Below, in pieces: positions 6,765 to 7,827 of a stretch of 7,827 nucleotides of DNA. The stretch spans positions 1 to 7,827 of the forward strand of contig JAKZSU010000111.1 in assembly GCA_047517485.1 (NCBI GenBank), read 5' to 3'. The position numbers and the translations under genes are program-made. The stretch's first letter is position 1; every line of letters begins with the position of its first letter. The DNA is from JAKZSU01 sp047517485. GTDB taxonomy: Bacteria > Pseudomonadota > Alphaproteobacteria > UBA7887. The notes under the pieces are model-generated. The model saw only the letters and a list, made by a program, of their open reading frames with translations. It was not told the DNA's origin and did not search any database.

Positions 6765-7827
6765 TTGAAAGCGGAATCCCCCTACGCCTATGTGCGCCTG
6801 GTTGCCGCGCTGGCGATCATGGTGATCGGCGGCACCGGCATGTACAGCGCGGTCCTGCTGATCAAGCCGGCGGCGCTCGAATTCGGGGTTGGCCGCGCCG
6901 GCGGCACTTTCCCGTACATCGCGGCGATGATCGGCTTCGGCTTCGGCGGCATCGTCATGGGCCGGCTCGCCGACCGCATCGGGGTGATGGTGCCGGCGTT
7001 GATCGGCGGGCTGTCGCTCGCCATCGGGTTTTACCTTGCCTCCCAGGCCCAATCGATCTTCGCTCTCGCCGCGAGCATGGGATTTTTCGTCGGATTTTTC
7101 GGCCAGGCCACCAGTTATGTGCCGATGGTCGCCGATACCACCCATTGGTTCGTGCGCCGCCGCGGCCTTGCCGTCGGCATCGTCATCAGCGGCAGTTACC
7201 TCGCCGGGGTGGTCTGGCCGCCGATCCTTCAGAGCTATTTCGACGCCATCGGTTGGCGCGCCACCCTCGAAGGCCTGGCGCTGTTCTGCCTGATCGCGAC
7301 ACCGCTGTTGGCGGCGTTGTTGTGGCCCCGGGCGCCGCTCGACGATGCGTTCAACGGTGACCAGGCGGACACCGTCACCCAGCGACCGCTGGGCATAAAC
7401 CGCAAAACTTTGCAAACCTTGCTTTGCGCCGCCGGCATCGGCTGCTGCGTCGCCATGGCAACCCCCTAGGTTCACATCGTCGCCCACGCCAGCGATCTCG
7501 GGTATGCCGCCGCGCGCGGCGCCGAAATGCTTTCGCTGATGCTTGCCGGCGGGGTCATCAGCCGGCTGATTTCGGGCTGGATATCCGACCGCCTCGGCGG
7601 CCTCAGAACCCTGCTCCTGGGCTCGACACTGCAAATGTGCGCGCTGCTGGTGTTCATCCCGATCCAAAGCCTGGAAGGACTCTACTCCGCGTCGCTGCTG
7701 TTCGGCTTGTCGCAAGGCGGCATCGTGCCGTCGTACACGCTGATCGTCCGGCGCTTCTTTCCCGCCAAACAGGCGGGCGGGCGGATCGGCGCGGTCTACA
7801 TGTTCACCTTATGCGGCATGGCCGCCG
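6765..7827 (+). pseudogene. MFS transporter, interrupted by an in-frame amber codon and cut by the window edge
   Basis: The first 234 codons encode the N-terminal half of a major facilitator transporter, with hydrophobic segments from about residue 9 and loop motif GRLADRIG at 66-73. TAG then falls at 7467-7469. The same frame continues with no further stop to the window end, and for 119 more codons it still reads as MFS: HIVAHASDLGYAAARGAEM, then the C-half loop motif SRLISGWISDRLGG (about residues 266-279), then membrane segments. Homologues as I recall them read MPQVHIVA here, so CAG (Gln) to TAG by one C-to-T change is the simplest explanation. The start appears to be TTG at 6765, since the preceding aldolase stop is in the same frame and no ATG intervenes; GTG at 6792 is an alternative and the ribosome site is weak. 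It may be a recent pseudogene, a suppressed codon, or a sequencing or assembly error. The solute is probably a small organic acid, inferred from its neighbour. Confidence 0.8.

Noticed and set aside
6546..7715. 389-codon minus-strand open frame opposite the aldolase end and MFS gene
   Set aside because: It is strongly hydrophilic, Q/R/A/D-rich antisense sequence. The + strand encodes clear aldolase and transporter sequence, including past the amber codon.

Overview
The window is GC-rich with strong G/C third-position bias and long antisense open frames. Its protein families (a Tat-exported SMP-30 lactonase, an M20 amidohydrolase, a PcaC-like CMD protein, a DUF3108 protein and an adducin-type class II aldolase) suggest an alphaproteobacterium, perhaps of the Rhodospirillales or a similar lineage. 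That placement is inferred from gene content and base composition; there is no rRNA or other marker here. The region looks like an accessory catabolic neighbourhood with traces of insertion sequences. No tRNA, rRNA, CRISPR array, or defence system was seen.

Layout: (a) The left edge holds what looks like the first codons of an IS630-type transposase reading leftwards off the window, then about 260 bp without a gene. (b) On the + strand, 315-1454 encodes a Tat-exported SMP-30/gluconolactonase-like protein and is closed by a good intrinsic terminator at about 1506-1539. (c) On the + strand, 1600-2904 encodes an exported M20 amidohydrolase, followed 23 bp later by a carboxymuconolactone-decarboxylase-family protein (2928-3311). 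(d) This pair converges, with 1 bp between stop codons, on a minus-strand run. In its own reading direction that run is: medium-chain oxidoreductase (5825-4809), small c-type cytochrome (4785-4339), and exported DUF3108 protein (4134-3313). A 166-bp palindromic, MITE-like element sits between the cytochrome and DUF3108 genes. (e) A 135-bp divergent control region (5826-5960) separates the oxidoreductase from a + strand pair: a class II aldolase/adducin-family protein (5961-6740) and an MFS transporter (6765 to beyond the right edge). The transporter frame is broken by one in-frame amber codon.

Working together: the content (exported lactonase, exported amidohydrolase, CMD protein, zinc-independent quinone-oxidoreductase-like enzyme with a cytochrome, aldolase, transporter) fits uptake and breakdown of a small organic acid, lactone or amide. 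No canonical pathway such as pca can be assigned and the substrate is unknown. The most notable non-coding structure is the perfect 32-bp inverted repeat with imperfect inner arms inserted directly 3' of the cytochrome stop codon. The most notable coding anomaly is the probable CAG-to-TAG nonsense change in the transporter.
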